Part shown: positions 41,731 through 51,193 of the stretch, piece after piece
How the letters are laid out: each line of letters begins with the position of its first letter
Numbering within the stretch: the first letter of the stretch is position 1
Assembly: GCF_000426865.1 (NCBI RefSeq)
Contig: NZ_AUGE01000005.1
Location: 124,001 to 188,000, forward strand
Length of the DNA stretch: 64,000 nt
Reading direction: 5' to 3'
From: Citrifermentans bremense R1
Lineage (GTDB): Bacteria > Desulfobacterota > Desulfuromonadia > Geobacterales > Geobacteraceae
Position numbers and translations under genes: made by a program
Notes under the pieces: model-generated
Seen by the model: the letters and a program-made list of their open reading frames with translations, nothing else
The model's database searches: none
What the model was told of the DNA's origin: nothing

Positions 41731-42444
41731 TCACCGCGCTTTATGAGCCAGGATCACCTCGGAAGGAAATAGCATCTGCTGATGGTACTCCCTCACCTCG
41801 ACCGTGAAACCGTGCTGTTTCAGCTTGTCGGCCAACCGCACCCCGCGGCACCCGCCCATGGTTTTTGGGGATAGCCGGTAAACGAAGTCGTAGAGCCGGC
41901 TGGGCAGACTCTCGCCGACCGCCATGTTGACCAGGATGAGCCTGCCGCCGCTTTTGAGAACACGCCGGAACTCTGCCAGTACTCTATCCATGTCAGCGTA
42001 AGGAATCAGGTCGAACATGTAATTGTTGACGAGCAAGTCTGCGCACCCCGTTTCTACAGGAAGGTCGAACGCAGTGCCGATAGTGAGGTCGTAATGGACG
42101 CCTGAGAGCTTCTTCAAGCGGTTCTTCGCCTTCTCCAGCATGCCGGCGGACAGATCGATTCCGGTGTTGCGGCCGTTTGGGTTTCGCTTCACGATCTCGT
42201 TAAAAGCAAGTCCCGTCCCTACCGCTACCTCCACAATTCTTTGGCCATCTTCGATCTCGGCAAGCTCAATCGCCCGATGCCTGGCACGTGACTCGGCAAG
42301 ATTCCCCCAAATGTCGTAGATGCTCGACAGCCTGTCGTACACGCTTCCGATCTGGTCCTGGGAAATCCTTGCGTCGAGCATCCCTTTGGCATAGGGGGAT
42401 ACCGTGCCACTGCAACAGAAAACACCACAGCATGAGAGCTTCAT
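41731..42444 (-). CDS. SAM-dependent methyltransferase with a Cys-rich N-terminus
   Basis: A 237-residue class I methyltransferase of the UbiE/COQ5-like type: IVEVAVGTGLAFNEI (motif I), TGIDLSAGMLEKAK, VNNYMFDLIPYADM and SGGRLILVNMAVG. The first dozen residues are unusual, with two cysteine pairs (KLSCCGVFCCSG). They could bind metal or be modified. AGGAGAAACC precedes the ATG. It is the second gene after the zinc-ribbon membrane protein, 34 bases away, so the two may act together. The substrate is unknown. Confidence 0.85.
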   Translation of the reverse strand: MKLSCCGVFCCSGTVSPYAKGMLDARISQDQIGSVYDRLSSIYDIWGNLAESRARHRAIELAEIEDGQRIVEVAVGTGLAFNEIVKRNPNGRNTGIDLSAGMLEKAKNRLKKLSGVHYDLTIGTAFDLPVETGCADLLVNNYMFDLIPYADMDRVLAEFRRVLKSGGRLILVNMAVGESLPSRLYDFVYRLSPKTMGGCRGVRLADKLKQHGFTVEVREYHQQMLFPSEVILAHKAR

Positions 42445-42478
42445 GGTTTCTCCTTTTGTTCCCCTGGGGAGAGATCCG

Positions 42479-42985
42479 CTAGTGCATGAAGTTGCTCTGC
42501 ACCAAGGCCGCGACCAGGGATATCGATACCGTCGCGATCAGGAACAGGAGCAGGTTGGTCATGGTGAAGTATTTGCGCTGAAACTTCTTCCAGGGAGTCA
42601 GTAAAACCGCCCTGCAAAAAGGGCAACTCTGCGCAGCTTTGCTTACAGGCGCACTGCATGATGGGCAGTTGGCAAGGTCGGAAGTGATACGGCGCTCACT
42701 CCGGGTCCTGTTGCCCACCGCACTGACCGCCTTATTTTGATCTTTAGCCTTACTGGCATAGCTTACCGAGCATGTGATGGTGTGGTACATCCTCTCGATG
42801 ATGGCCAGCTGCTCGCGAGCCGCCTCTTTGATGCTCGGGTCGATAGAGTTGAATTCCGCCTTGTACTTCCGCACCAGCCGCTCGTACGTCTCTTCAATCA
42901 GCTGAGGGGGGTCGCTGATACAGACTCCCAAGGCTTGGTAGCAAAGGCCGGTGTCGAGGATCTCCGGGTTTTGTCCGCCGTACAT
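42479..42985 (-). CDS. zinc-ribbon protein with C-terminal membrane anchor
   Basis: A 168-residue protein. Residues about 10-70 form a helical region with a J-domain-like look (YERLVRKYKAEFNSIDPSIK). A zinc ribbon follows at about 108-128 (NCPSC and SCPFC), then one membrane helix at the end (LLLFLIATVSISLVAALV). The ribbon faces the cytoplasm if the tail is a simple anchor. I do not recognise the family. It is co-directional with the methyltransferase gene 34 bases on. Confidence 0.75.
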   Translation of the reverse strand: MYGGQNPEILDTGLCYQALGVCISDPPQLIEETYERLVRKYKAEFNSIDPSIKEAAREQLAIIERMYHTITCSVSYASKAKDQNKAVSAVGNRTRSERRITSDLANCPSCSAPVSKAAQSCPFCRAVLLTPWKKFQRKYFTMTNLLLFLIATVSISLVAALVQSNFMH

Positions 42986-43109
42986 GATTCGTCTCCTTTA
43001 GGCATAAAAGTGCATCATCGACAGGGTAAGAACCCTATCATTCAATAAAGTTCAGCGAATATATCTAAATATTTACAATTAGAAAAGAAAAATATGCGGC
43101 TGCACAAGG

Positions 43110-43817
43110 TTGTTTGCTTCAAGCCGCAACAATGAGGAAATCGTCGAAGCGGTTTTGACTAACCTGCACACGATCATCCCATGTGACTGGATTTGCGTCT
43201 CTTTGATGCACCCGATGCCCGATACGCGGCGGGTGGCGGGTAGATTCCCTTCTGCAGCCAGATGGAAAATCTGCATGCTGGCATTAACGGCAATAGCTGT
43301 TCTTGGTATCTCGCTGAACTCTTTCTGGCACAAAAACAGCGAGCAGCAGTACCTGACCGATTACGTGATCGCGCTTTATGGCATCCGGTCGGGGCTTGAG
43401 CTGAGCGGCAGGGCGCGCAGCGACATCGCCGCCGACTGGCAGAAAGACCTGGATGCAGGCAGGGAGGTATCCAACGACATAAGCCGGAAGGAATCGGAAG
43501 ACCTGGCGACAGTGAAGCGCGAGATCGACCTGGTTATGAGCAGGCTGAAACCGGCTCCGGAGAAGTTGGGCAGAAGCAGTGCAAAGCTGCAAGAGATGTA
43601 TGACATCTACCTTGAGGTACACACCCTGGCGAACAGGCCCTTCGGCACGCCAAAGAGCATCATGTCGACGGTCGACAGCCTAAAGACCGTTTTTCGGCTG
43701 AAGGTTCGGGAGCTGAAACAGATCATGCCCCCGGAACTCTCAGACGAAATCACCAAGTCCGCCGTGAAATACGATCTGACTTTCCTGGACCAGGAAAACG
43801 CAACGGAGGGGAGGTAG
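43110..43817 (+). CDS. membrane protein with GAF-like N-terminal fragment
   Basis: A frame of up to 235 residues from TTG 43110. The first 35 residues (FASSRNNEEIVEAVLTNL then IIPCDWICVSL) look like the start of a GAF domain that stops abruptly. A membrane helix follows at about residues 55-72 (MLALTAIAVLGISLNSFW), then a soluble helical domain of 150 residues (DLATVKREIDLVMSRLKPAP) with no recognised family. No clear ribosome site is seen, so a later start near 43219-43267 is possible, which would leave the GAF piece as untranslated debris. Convergent with tamB. Confidence 0.6.
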   Translation: MFASSRNNEEIVEAVLTNLHTIIPCDWICVSLMHPMPDTRRVAGRFPSAARWKICMLALTAIAVLGISLNSFWHKNSEQQYLTDYVIALYGIRSGLELSGRARSDIAADWQKDLDAGREVSNDISRKESEDLATVKREIDLVMSRLKPAPEKLGRSSAKLQEMYDIYLEVHTLANRPFGTPKSIMSTVDSLKTVFRLKVRELKQIMPPELSDEITKSAVKYDLTFLDQENATEGR

Positions 43818-43873
43818 TCCTCCGTGTCCAGCGTGGGCCTCAGGGTCTTCAGTGCTCCGCTCCGGTTGCTTCC

Positions 43874-46800
43874 CTAGTCGAACTCCAGCTTGTAGTAGAG
43901 GTCGGCGCCGCTTTCGCTGCCGCTTTGGGTCTCTATCTGCCAACGCCGGTGGATGTCGTAACGGAGCCTGAAGAGGTTTTCCCCGGTAAGTAGCGAGCGC
44001 CCGTAGCTCAGGTAAAGCTGCGGGGTCAGGTACTTGCCGACGGTGAACAGGGACTGCCCGCCTGCGGGTTCGGCAGCCGCGGCGCCGCCTGGGGTAGTCG
44101 ATATCTCTTTGTAACCCATCCTGCCGGCCTTGGAGGTGTCCACCGTCTCCAGCCCGAGCGTGCTCAGCCCCAGCCGATCCTTCACCTGTTCCTGCACGGA
44201 TTCGGACTTGCCAAAAGAGAAAAGCGAAGCTGCCGCGGTTGCCAGGAGGGCCCCCTGCTCACCGCTCGCGCCGAGCGGGTGGCCTAAAACCATGTAGGCG
44301 AGGATGTCGACCTCGGGCATGGGAGGCTCGGAGTACAGCTTCACCACCGGGGTGTTCAGGAATCCCCCCACGGTGACACCGGCCTTGACGTCGCCGACCG
44401 TGCGCAACGCGAGGATATCGAGCGTGGGACGGTTTACCGGGTCGTTCACGTAGTAGATGCGTCCGCGCACGATCTCGAGATCCATGCCGTAGGCGCGGTA
44501 GCGCCCCTGGACCACGCGGATCTCGCCGGAGCTCTCGATGTTGTCGATCCCCTTCAAGACGAGATCCATGTCGCCTACCAGGCGCGCGTCGATGCCGGAA
44601 GCCTCTACCCGGACCTTGTCCCCCAATACCACCTTGACCCGCCCGTCCAGCACCAGCGGGAAGGGCTTTCCCGCGCTTTCGGCCGGCGCCCCCTCCAGGA
44701 TCACGTCGGAGCTCGCCGTTTCCACCTGGTGCGCCGGCGACCCCAGGATCAGCATCTCGGGTACCCCGATTTCCCCCTCCAGGGTCACCCGCTCCCCTTC
44801 CCCCTTGAAGGTGAGCTGCGGCGAGGTCGTCATGCGGAGTTCCGGCAGGTAGACGGTCTGGAACCCTTGTCCGCTCAAGGTGCCGGTGTACCCGGTGATC
44901 TCCCTGCCGTTTAGCTGCACCAGCAGATTCCCCACCAGTTCCCCCTCGCCGGAGCGGGCGCGCAGCCTTTCTATGCGTATCTGGTTATGGGTTAGGAGGG
45001 CGGAGAGTTCAACGCCGGTGAGGCGGATTCCGGCGCTCGGGAGGTAGGCTCCGGCATCGGCGAGCCTGAGGCTCCCGACCAGCGCGGGGTCGCCCCAGGT
45101 GCCGCTCAGGGTGAGGTCGAGATCGAGGGCGCCGTGGGTCTCCTGGACCAGCCCCGGGAAAAGCGAGGTGAGGAAACCGCTTTCCTTCACTTTGCCGGCG
45201 AAATTCCCCCGCACCGCGCCTCGCGGGTCCGGCGCCACGGGGAGCCGGGCGGGAATGGGGAGCAGGATGTTCCCCTGAGCCTGCCCGTAGTCGGCAAGGG
45301 CCAGCGCCAGGTTGCCGGTGAGCGTCTCGCCGCGCCAGGCGAAGGTGAGCGTGGCCGAACGGAGGTTGGCGCCGATCACTCCGTTGCCCCCCTGCCAGCT
45401 CGCCCTCCCCTGGGAGAAGCCGGCCTCGCCGCTCAATTCGAGACGCTGCCCCGGCATGAGCCTGCCGTTGGCCTGGCCGTTCAGCTCCCCTTTGAGGTCC
45501 AGCGTCCCCGGAAGCCACGGCTTCAAGAGTTCGGGGCGGATGCCGCTCCAGCGCGCGGAAAGATCGCCCGTCTCCGGGATATTGAACCCGGCCGGGGAGT
45601 TGGAGAAGAAGGTGGCGGTCAGGCTCCCCCCTTGATCCAGCGTGAGGTCGACGGCGGCACGGCTGCCGCTCTTGTCCGCATCCAGCCGCAGCGTGCTCTT
45701 CGCCACCAGCATCCGCTCCCCGTTCGAGGTGTAGGTTCCCGTGGCCGCGGCGCGCGCGCTCAGGGTTAGCTCTGCGCGCCTCCCCCTGGCGGGGTTGATC
45801 CGGCCGCGCCAGCCAAAACTGACTTGGGCCTGGTCCAGCGGGGCGTCGAATTCCTCGCCCTGGGAAAGCCAGTTCAGATGCCCCTCCGAAACGCTACCTT
45901 CCCCTTTCACGTCGACCCTGCCGCCGGGAAGGAGGTTCCCGGTGACGTCCCCCCGCATCTTGCCGTCCACCAGCATCCCGGAAGGGAGGAAGGGGCGCAG
46001 CAGCGCGAGGTCGAGGCCGGAAAGGGCAATGGCGAGATCGCCGCGGTTCGGCAGCGAGAGCGACGCGGGATCGCTTGAGTGGAAATCGAGACGGGCCGCG
46101 CCGGCACCCTCTTTGAGAGCCAGATCGGCCAGGGCGGTGAGGCCGCCGGCCCCGCCGTTAATGGTGGCCTGGAACCGCTCCAGGTCGAGGCGCTGCCCGT
46201 CGACAACGACTCCCCCGTCAGCCTCCGCATGCCCGGAGAGGTCGATCCGCCCGCGGCGCAGGAAGGCGACCTCCACCTCGCCCGAACTCCTGCCTTGTAA
46301 TTCGCCGCCGCTAAGCCAGTAGTTGGTGCGCGACAGGTTCAGCGCGCTCCAACTGGCTCGAAGGGAACCGGTCTTATCCCGCTCCAGGTTCCCGGCGAGC
46401 TCCACCCGCTCCACCCGCTCCCCCTGCGCCCCGACCAGTACCAGCGGCGAAAGGGCGAAGCGCCCCCCTCCCGCGACCACGGTCGCCGGAGCCGCGAGGG
46501 CGAAGGGGCCGACGCTGTCGGCGCCTAAGAAGCGCAGCAGCCGGCCGCGCCACTCGCCGCCGGCGTAGCCCCCCTCAAGGCTCAGCTCGGCGTGATTCTC
46601 GCCGGAGGCAAGCCTCCCTTCGAGCTGGTGCCGCGCCAGCGTCCCCGCCAGCGAGAGGTGCGCCGTCTCCACCTGCGCTTTGCCGAGAGAGACCCCTGTC
46701 AAGGCCGCGTCCAGATGCACCGGGTACCCCTTTTCTTCGCCCAGGCTCGCCTTCACTTCCATGGAGCCGACGCGGCCGCCGGAGGCGGCTATGTTGCGCC

Positions 46801-48340
46801 CGTTGCCGCTCACCGCACCGCTCAAGACGCCGTCGCGCCACCTGAACCATCCCCCCGCCCGCAGTTCGCCAGAAGCGGCCGGCACCGCCCCGGAGAGATC
46901 GCTCACCTCGGCCGCGAAATCGAAGCGGCGGTCGAGTTGCCCCGAACCGCGGGCGCTGAACCCTTTGCCGGCAAGGACCAGGCGTTTCACCAGCATCGTC
47001 TTGCCGAGGAAGCTCCCCTGCAGGTCGCCGCGCAGTTCGTGCCCCTGCAGCCTGCTTTCCAGCAGATGCGCGTCCAGGCTCCCCCGGACCTCCCCCCGTT
47101 CAGGCACGTCGACGCTGCCGGTGAGGTCGAGGTTGACGACCCCCTTCCAGCTTGCCGCCAGTTGCGAAGGGTCGAGCCTCCTCCCCGCGAGCTTCCCGCT
47201 CACCAGCACTCCCTTCTCCCAGCCGATATCCAGCGCACCGCGCACCCCTCCCCCCAGCCACTCCCCGGAGAGCGGCGCGAGCTTCACGCCGCTTTTGCCG
47301 CCGCGGTAGCCGGCGGCGAGCGCCACCTTGCGCCACCCCTCCCCCTGGTTCGACAGGGAGAAATCGCCCCGATAGCTGGCCGGTGTCCCGGAGAAGTTGA
47401 GCGTGCCGGAGATGAGGTCGGGAGTGTTGAGTTCTTTGGAGAGGTCGAGTTCCGTCCCCCGCAGGGCGAGGGTGAAGAGCGGATCGGTCTTGGTGAGGGT
47501 CATGCTTGCGCTGCCGGACAGGGTGCCGCGACGCCCGGGCCGCACCAGCTTCAGATTTCTCAGGTTGAAACCGGTGCTGGTGATGCCGAGTTCGCTGTTA
47601 AGCTCCAGGCGCCGTGCCCCCCCTCGCCTGCCCGAAAGCGCCAGCGGCCCAGCCATCTGCTCGGGAAGAGTCCCCGGCATAAGCCTCGCCTGCACCGAAA
47701 AGGCGTCCATATCGGCCACGGCGGCCGAGGGGTTCAGGCGCAGGTCGAGCGTAAGCGATGGGCGCCAGAGCCCGGCGGCCAGTTCGCCTGAGGCGGTCCC
47801 CTGGGAGGCCGAGATGCTCCCGCCGGTGAGCTTCAGCGTCCCCTCTTTGAGCGCGAGCGATGCCGCGAGCTCTTTGAGCTTCGAGGGGGGCTGCTGCAGG
47901 TGCCGGTAGCTGAGCTCCTTGAGCGAGAAGCGGGTCACCTCAGCATCCAGCCTGCGCACCGCCTCGCTCACCTGGGGCCAGCGCAGTTCGGGGGCTTTTT
48001 CGCTGAGCGGGGTGTCGTCCTCAATGCGCACCCCCCGAAGGGCCAGATCGTGCACCAAGAGCTTCCCGCCCAGTAGGCGCTCGGGGTCCCAGGCCAGGCG
48101 CAGCTCTTCTACCCGGACCAGCATCCGCGGCCGCGAAACGGTGACCCCTTGCAGCAGCAGGCGATCCCTTAGCCTCCCCTCCACCTTTTGCACCGTGACC
48201 TCGACGCCCGCGAAGCGGTCGAGGGTGGTGAGCGCAAAGCGAGCGCCTGAGCTGGTATCGACCAGCCAGACGAGGCCGGCGAAGATGACCAGGGCGAGGG
48301 CCAGGATGGCTCCGCCTAAGTAGAGCGCGATCCGCCTCAT
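43874..48340 (-). CDS. tamB: translocation and assembly module protein TamB
   Basis: A 1488-residue AsmA-like protein that bridges the periplasm and, with TamA, moves phospholipids or outer-membrane proteins outward. An N-terminal membrane anchor (GGAILALALVIFAGLVWLV) is followed by long beta-rich repeats, some with the recurring pattern RLMPGQRLELSGEAGFSQG, and by the conserved C-terminal DUF490 domain ending in YYKLEFD. Length is normal. Its ATG overlaps the tamA stop, so the two are made together. Intact. Confidence 0.94.
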   Translation of the reverse strand: MRRIALYLGGAILALALVIFAGLVWLVDTSSGARFALTTLDRFAGVEVTVQKVEGRLRDRLLLQGVTVSRPRMLVRVEELRLAWDPERLLGGKLLVHDLALRGVRIEDDTPLSEKAPELRWPQVSEAVRRLDAEVTRFSLKELSYRHLQQPPSKLKELAASLALKEGTLKLTGGSISASQGTASGELAAGLWRPSLTLDLRLNPSAAVADMDAFSVQARLMPGTLPEQMAGPLALSGRRGGARRLELNSELGITSTGFNLRNLKLVRPGRRGTLSGSASMTLTKTDPLFTLALRGTELDLSKELNTPDLISGTLNFSGTPASYRGDFSLSNQGEGWRKVALAAGYRGGKSGVKLAPLSGEWLGGGVRGALDIGWEKGVLVSGKLAGRRLDPSQLAASWKGVVNLDLTGSVDVPERGEVRGSLDAHLLESRLQGHELRGDLQGSFLGKTMLVKRLVLAGKGFSARGSGQLDRRFDFAAEVSDLSGAVPAASGELRAGGWFRWRDGVLSGAVSGNGRNIAASGGRVGSMEVKASLGEEKGYPVHLDAALTGVSLGKAQVETAHLSLAGTLARHQLEGRLASGENHAELSLEGGYAGGEWRGRLLRFLGADSVGPFALAAPATVVAGGGRFALSPLVLVGAQGERVERVELAGNLERDKTGSLRASWSALNLSRTNYWLSGGELQGRSSGEVEVAFLRRGRIDLSGHAEADGGVVVDGQRLDLERFQATINGGAGGLTALADLALKEGAGAARLDFHSSDPASLSLPNRGDLAIALSGLDLALLRPFLPSGMLVDGKMRGDVTGNLLPGGRVDVKGEGSVSEGHLNWLSQGEEFDAPLDQAQVSFGWRGRINPARGRRAELTLSARAAATGTYTSNGERMLVAKSTLRLDADKSGSRAAVDLTLDQGGSLTATFFSNSPAGFNIPETGDLSARWSGIRPELLKPWLPGTLDLKGELNGQANGRLMPGQRLELSGEAGFSQGRASWQGGNGVIGANLRSATLTFAWRGETLTGNLALALADYGQAQGNILLPIPARLPVAPDPRGAVRGNFAGKVKESGFLTSLFPGLVQETHGALDLDLTLSGTWGDPALVGSLRLADAGAYLPSAGIRLTGVELSALLTHNQIRIERLRARSGEGELVGNLLVQLNGREITGYTGTLSGQGFQTVYLPELRMTTSPQLTFKGEGERVTLEGEIGVPEMLILGSPAHQVETASSDVILEGAPAESAGKPFPLVLDGRVKVVLGDKVRVEASGIDARLVGDMDLVLKGIDNIESSGEIRVVQGRYRAYGMDLEIVRGRIYYVNDPVNRPTLDILALRTVGDVKAGVTVGGFLNTPVVKLYSEPPMPEVDILAYMVLGHPLGASGEQGALLATAAASLFSFGKSESVQEQVKDRLGLSTLGLETVDTSKAGRMGYKEISTTPGGAAAAEPAGGQSLFTVGKYLTPQLYLSYGRSLLTGENLFRLRYDIHRRWQIETQSGSESGADLYYKLEFD

Positions 48341-50103
48341 AGCTGGAACCCCACGGTGAAATGGATGCGGTAGCTCCCCGCTCCGGAGGTTAGCGGCCTG
48401 GCGAGGTAGAGGTTCAGCCCCCCGACGGCGGTGTAGTAGTGGACGCCCAAGCCGGTCCCGTCTTTCAGGCGCATGTCAGCGTAGTTGTTGAAGGCGTTCC
48501 CTATGTCGTAGAAGACCGATACCCCCCAGTCCTTGTAAAGGGAGCGCAAAAGCTCCAGGCTCCCGACCAGCAGGTGCCTCCCCCCCACCACCTTCCCGGA
48601 GGAGTCGCGGGGGCCCAGGCTTTGGTAGGTGTAGCCGCGCACGCTCTGGTCGCCACCGGCAAAGAAGCGGATGGACGGCGGGAGGTCGGAGAAGGGATCG
48701 GTGAGCAGGCTGTACGCCGCATCCCCCCGCGTCTGCAGGGACAGGCGCCAGGGGAGCGGGAACAAGAGGTTGGCATGGGCGATCCCCTGGATGAGGCCGC
48801 TGTCCGATCCCAGGTACGGGTGGGCGCCGCGCAGTTCCAGGGTGTAGGCGTAACCGCGCCTGGGGCGGACCAGGTCGTTGAAGGTTTCCTTGGAGAAACG
48901 GAATCCCGGGAGCACCAGCCTGGAGTTCGCGTTCACGTTGCCGACGGTGAAGACTTCCTGCAACAGCCTAACGTACCCCGTCGCCAGCTCGCCGCGCCCC
49001 AACCCTATGTTCCGATCCAGTTCCAGCGCGACTATCTTGCTCAAGTAACTGGTGACGTCTTCCTTTTGCAGGTTCAATTGCAAGGCGGTGGAACTTCGGT
49101 AATCGCTGCTGCTCGGTATGGTGTAGCGGCCGGCGAACCCCTGCAGGCGCTGCGCCGCGTAGAGGCTCAGGTCGAGGTCGTGCCCTTTGTGGAAGAGGTT
49201 CAAGTCGCGGTAGTGGGTGGAGAACCTGGCGCCGGTGTCGGTCCCGTACCCGATCCCGGGCCTTACCGTGCGGCGCGGCGCCTCGGTGAGCTGCACCACG
49301 ACAGGTACCCGCGCGTTCTCGGCCCGCTCGCGCTCCGGCGTGACCACCACCTGCCTGAAGCGCTCGGAGTTGGCGAAATTGAGCTGCGTCTCTCCGATCT
49401 TCGCGTAGGAGAACGGTTCCCCCTCCCTGAAGGCGACGAAACGCTTCAGGTAGGACTCGGGGTACTCCGGCGCCCCCTGGATCACCGCCGGGCCGAAATA
49501 GAACCGCGGGCCGGTGTCGAGCACCAGGGCGATCCGCGCCGAGGAACGGTCCTCGGCGATGCGGATCTCGTGACGGGGGAAAGCGGCATCGAGATACCCC
49601 AGTTTCTGGGCCATAGACTGCAGCGCCCCCTTGCCCCGCTCGTAGTCGGGTTGCAGCAGCACCTCACCCCTTTTCACCGGGAAGGCGTCCCGCACCCGCG
49701 AGAGCCTTCTCTCCTCCGCTCCTGCCCCCTTGAGCTCCACCGTCACCTCGGCGACCCGCACCGGTTCCCCGGGGATGACGACGACCTGCAGGCTCGGTTT
49801 GCCGTCCCTTGTCTGAGCCACCCGGGCGGAAACCTCCGACTTGTAATAGCCGTAAGGCTGCAGCGCCTGGCGTACCTTGTCCGGCGCCTGCTTGGCGAAG
49901 CGGTCCAGCCAGAGCCGATCCACCTTCCCGTCCCGGACCAGGCCGTAGGGAAGCGCCAGCGCCTGACGCGCGTTCTCCAGGGCATCGCCTTCAACACCTG
50001 TCACCTCGATCTCGACCGGGTCGGCAGCAAAGGCGGCGGACGCAAGGAAAAGCAGCGCCGCGAGGCAGCTAAGAGCCAGGTATGGAGGAAACCGCTTGGG
50101 CAT
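48337..50103 (-). CDS. tamA: outer-membrane assembly protein TamA (Omp85 family)
   Basis: A 588-residue outer-membrane protein. A signal peptide (YLALSCLAALLFLASAAFA) is followed by POTRA domains (about 25-250, beginning VEIEVTGVEGDALENARQAL) and a 16-strand barrel with the Omp85 features IRFFAGGDQSVRGYTYQSLG and LGVHYYTAVG. The end FTVGFQL is a beta-signal-like strand. The start is set at 50103 so the signal peptide has a normal basic N-terminus; an earlier start is 13 codons upstream. Upstream partner of tamB. Confidence 0.93.
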   Translation of the reverse strand: MPKRFPPYLALSCLAALLFLASAAFAADPVEIEVTGVEGDALENARQALALPYGLVRDGKVDRLWLDRFAKQAPDKVRQALQPYGYYKSEVSARVAQTRDGKPSLQVVVIPGEPVRVAEVTVELKGAGAEERRLSRVRDAFPVKRGEVLLQPDYERGKGALQSMAQKLGYLDAAFPRHEIRIAEDRSSARIALVLDTGPRFYFGPAVIQGAPEYPESYLKRFVAFREGEPFSYAKIGETQLNFANSERFRQVVVTPERERAENARVPVVVQLTEAPRRTVRPGIGYGTDTGARFSTHYRDLNLFHKGHDLDLSLYAAQRLQGFAGRYTIPSSSDYRSSTALQLNLQKEDVTSYLSKIVALELDRNIGLGRGELATGYVRLLQEVFTVGNVNANSRLVLPGFRFSKETFNDLVRPRRGYAYTLELRGAHPYLGSDSGLIQGIAHANLLFPLPWRLSLQTRGDAAYSLLTDPFSDLPPSIRFFAGGDQSVRGYTYQSLGPRDSSGKVVGGRHLLVGSLELLRSLYKDWGVSVFYDIGNAFNNYADMRLKDGTGLGVHYYTAVGGLNLYLARPLTSGAGSYRIHFTVGFQL

Positions 50104-50680
50104 CGGGCCGGCCTTCATCAGTGTCAGCAACAGACCCGGCACCGCCCTTTGGGCCGATGGAACCAGGGCCTTGGTGCCGGCGCCGTCGTCGACCTCGGCT
50201 AAAGCAACGCATAGGTGTGCGCAGACGGCGGAACAGCTTCAACTGGACACTGCTTTTTTGGGAATGGTACTGCCGAAGGCGCCGCGGATCAGGTGAGGCA
50301 GTCCCGCGAACTGGAGAATTCTACCATGCCGCGCAGCAATAGTTGGGAAGAGGGCCGCAATAACTGCAAATGAAGAAACTAGTAGCAACATCTTTTGCTA
50401 CCGATGGAGTTGCCGTCTCTTCCCTTTGAGAATTTCCCTATCCAAGTCGCCCGCCGCGCTGAGCCAGAAAAGGCGAGTCGGCTCTGCCGCAGGAGAGTCA
50501 CCAAAGAAGCACCCTCTTCTCACAGCGGTCCCGATCATCCACATCCCGCCGGCAGAACTGACAGCAGCAACGTAACTTGCACCTGCCGGACAGAATCAGG
50601 AAAAAATAGTGTCTCGGCTGGCAGTCAGGGAACCTGTTATAATGTCTGTGAGGTAAATAAACCGTGTCACGAGGTACGCA
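50104..50680. other. intergenic region, about 577 bp
   Basis: No gene recognised. Several short frames exist, none with a ribosome site or recognisable product; the frame that runs into the M20 peptidase gene is only a shadow of the acetyltransferase gene. The region should contain the tamA promoter on the minus strand and holds the extended -10 promoter of the acetyltransferase at its right end. Confidence 0.55.
50635..50643 (+). promoter_or_regulatory. extended -10 promoter of the acetyltransferase-peptidase operon
   Basis: TGTTATAAT is a perfect extended -10 element, 38 bases before the ATG. No good -35 box is visible, as is common for this promoter type. Confidence 0.6.
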
Positions 50681-51193
50681 ATGCTGCCACAACATCCGCA
50701 CGACGAAGAGACTCCCCGCATCAGGGAGATGATCATAGACGATCTGCCCGAGGTGTTTCACATAGGCGAGGAGCTCTTCACCGCCGAATATTCACAAAGC
50801 CTCTACCGGACCTGGGACGAATACGAGATCACCACCCTTTTCAACAGCGACAACGAGCTCTGCATAGTGGCCGAGCACGAGGAGCGGATACTCGGCTTCG
50901 CCCTGGGGACCACGGTGAAAAAGCACGGCTCCCCCTGGAAATACGGCTACCTCGTCTGGCTCGGGGTGCGGCGCGACCTGCAGAAAATGCACGTAGGCGA
51001 GCGCCTTTTCAAGGAGCTGAAGCGGCGCTTCAAGGAACAGGGGGTGCGCATGATCATCATCGATACCTCGGCCGACAACAAGCCGGCCATCAAGTTCTTT
51101 CAAAAGCACGGCTTCGACAACATCCAGGAGCACGTGTACATGACCCTGAACCTGTCCAAGAGAAGCAAGAAGAAACCGGTGAAAAAGCCATGA
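50681..51193 (+). CDS. GNAT-family N-acetyltransferase
   Basis: A 170-residue acetyltransferase of the RimI-like type. The acetyl-CoA loop is in LVWLGVRRDLQKMHVGERLF (Q/RxxGxG-like), and the fold continues with IIIDTSADNKPAIKFFQKHGF, the usual NxxAxxFYxKxGF pattern. The tail is Lys-rich. GAGGT precedes the ATG. It overlaps the next gene as ATGA, so acetyltransferase and peptidase are made together. The target is unknown. Confidence 0.92.
   Translation: MLPQHPHDEETPRIREMIIDDLPEVFHIGEELFTAEYSQSLYRTWDEYEITTLFNSDNELCIVAEHEERILGFALGTTVKKHGSPWKYGYLVWLGVRRDLQKMHVGERLFKELKRRFKEQGVRMIIIDTSADNKPAIKFFQKHGFDNIQEHVYMTLNLSKRSKKKPVKKP

Noticed and set aside
48439-50202. 587-codon open frame antisense to tamA
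   Set aside because: Shadow of tamA; no signal, fold or motif.
50395-51189. in-frame extension upstream of the M20 peptidase
   Set aside because: Passes through the acetyltransferase gene in another frame; the real start is the ATGA overlap at 51190.
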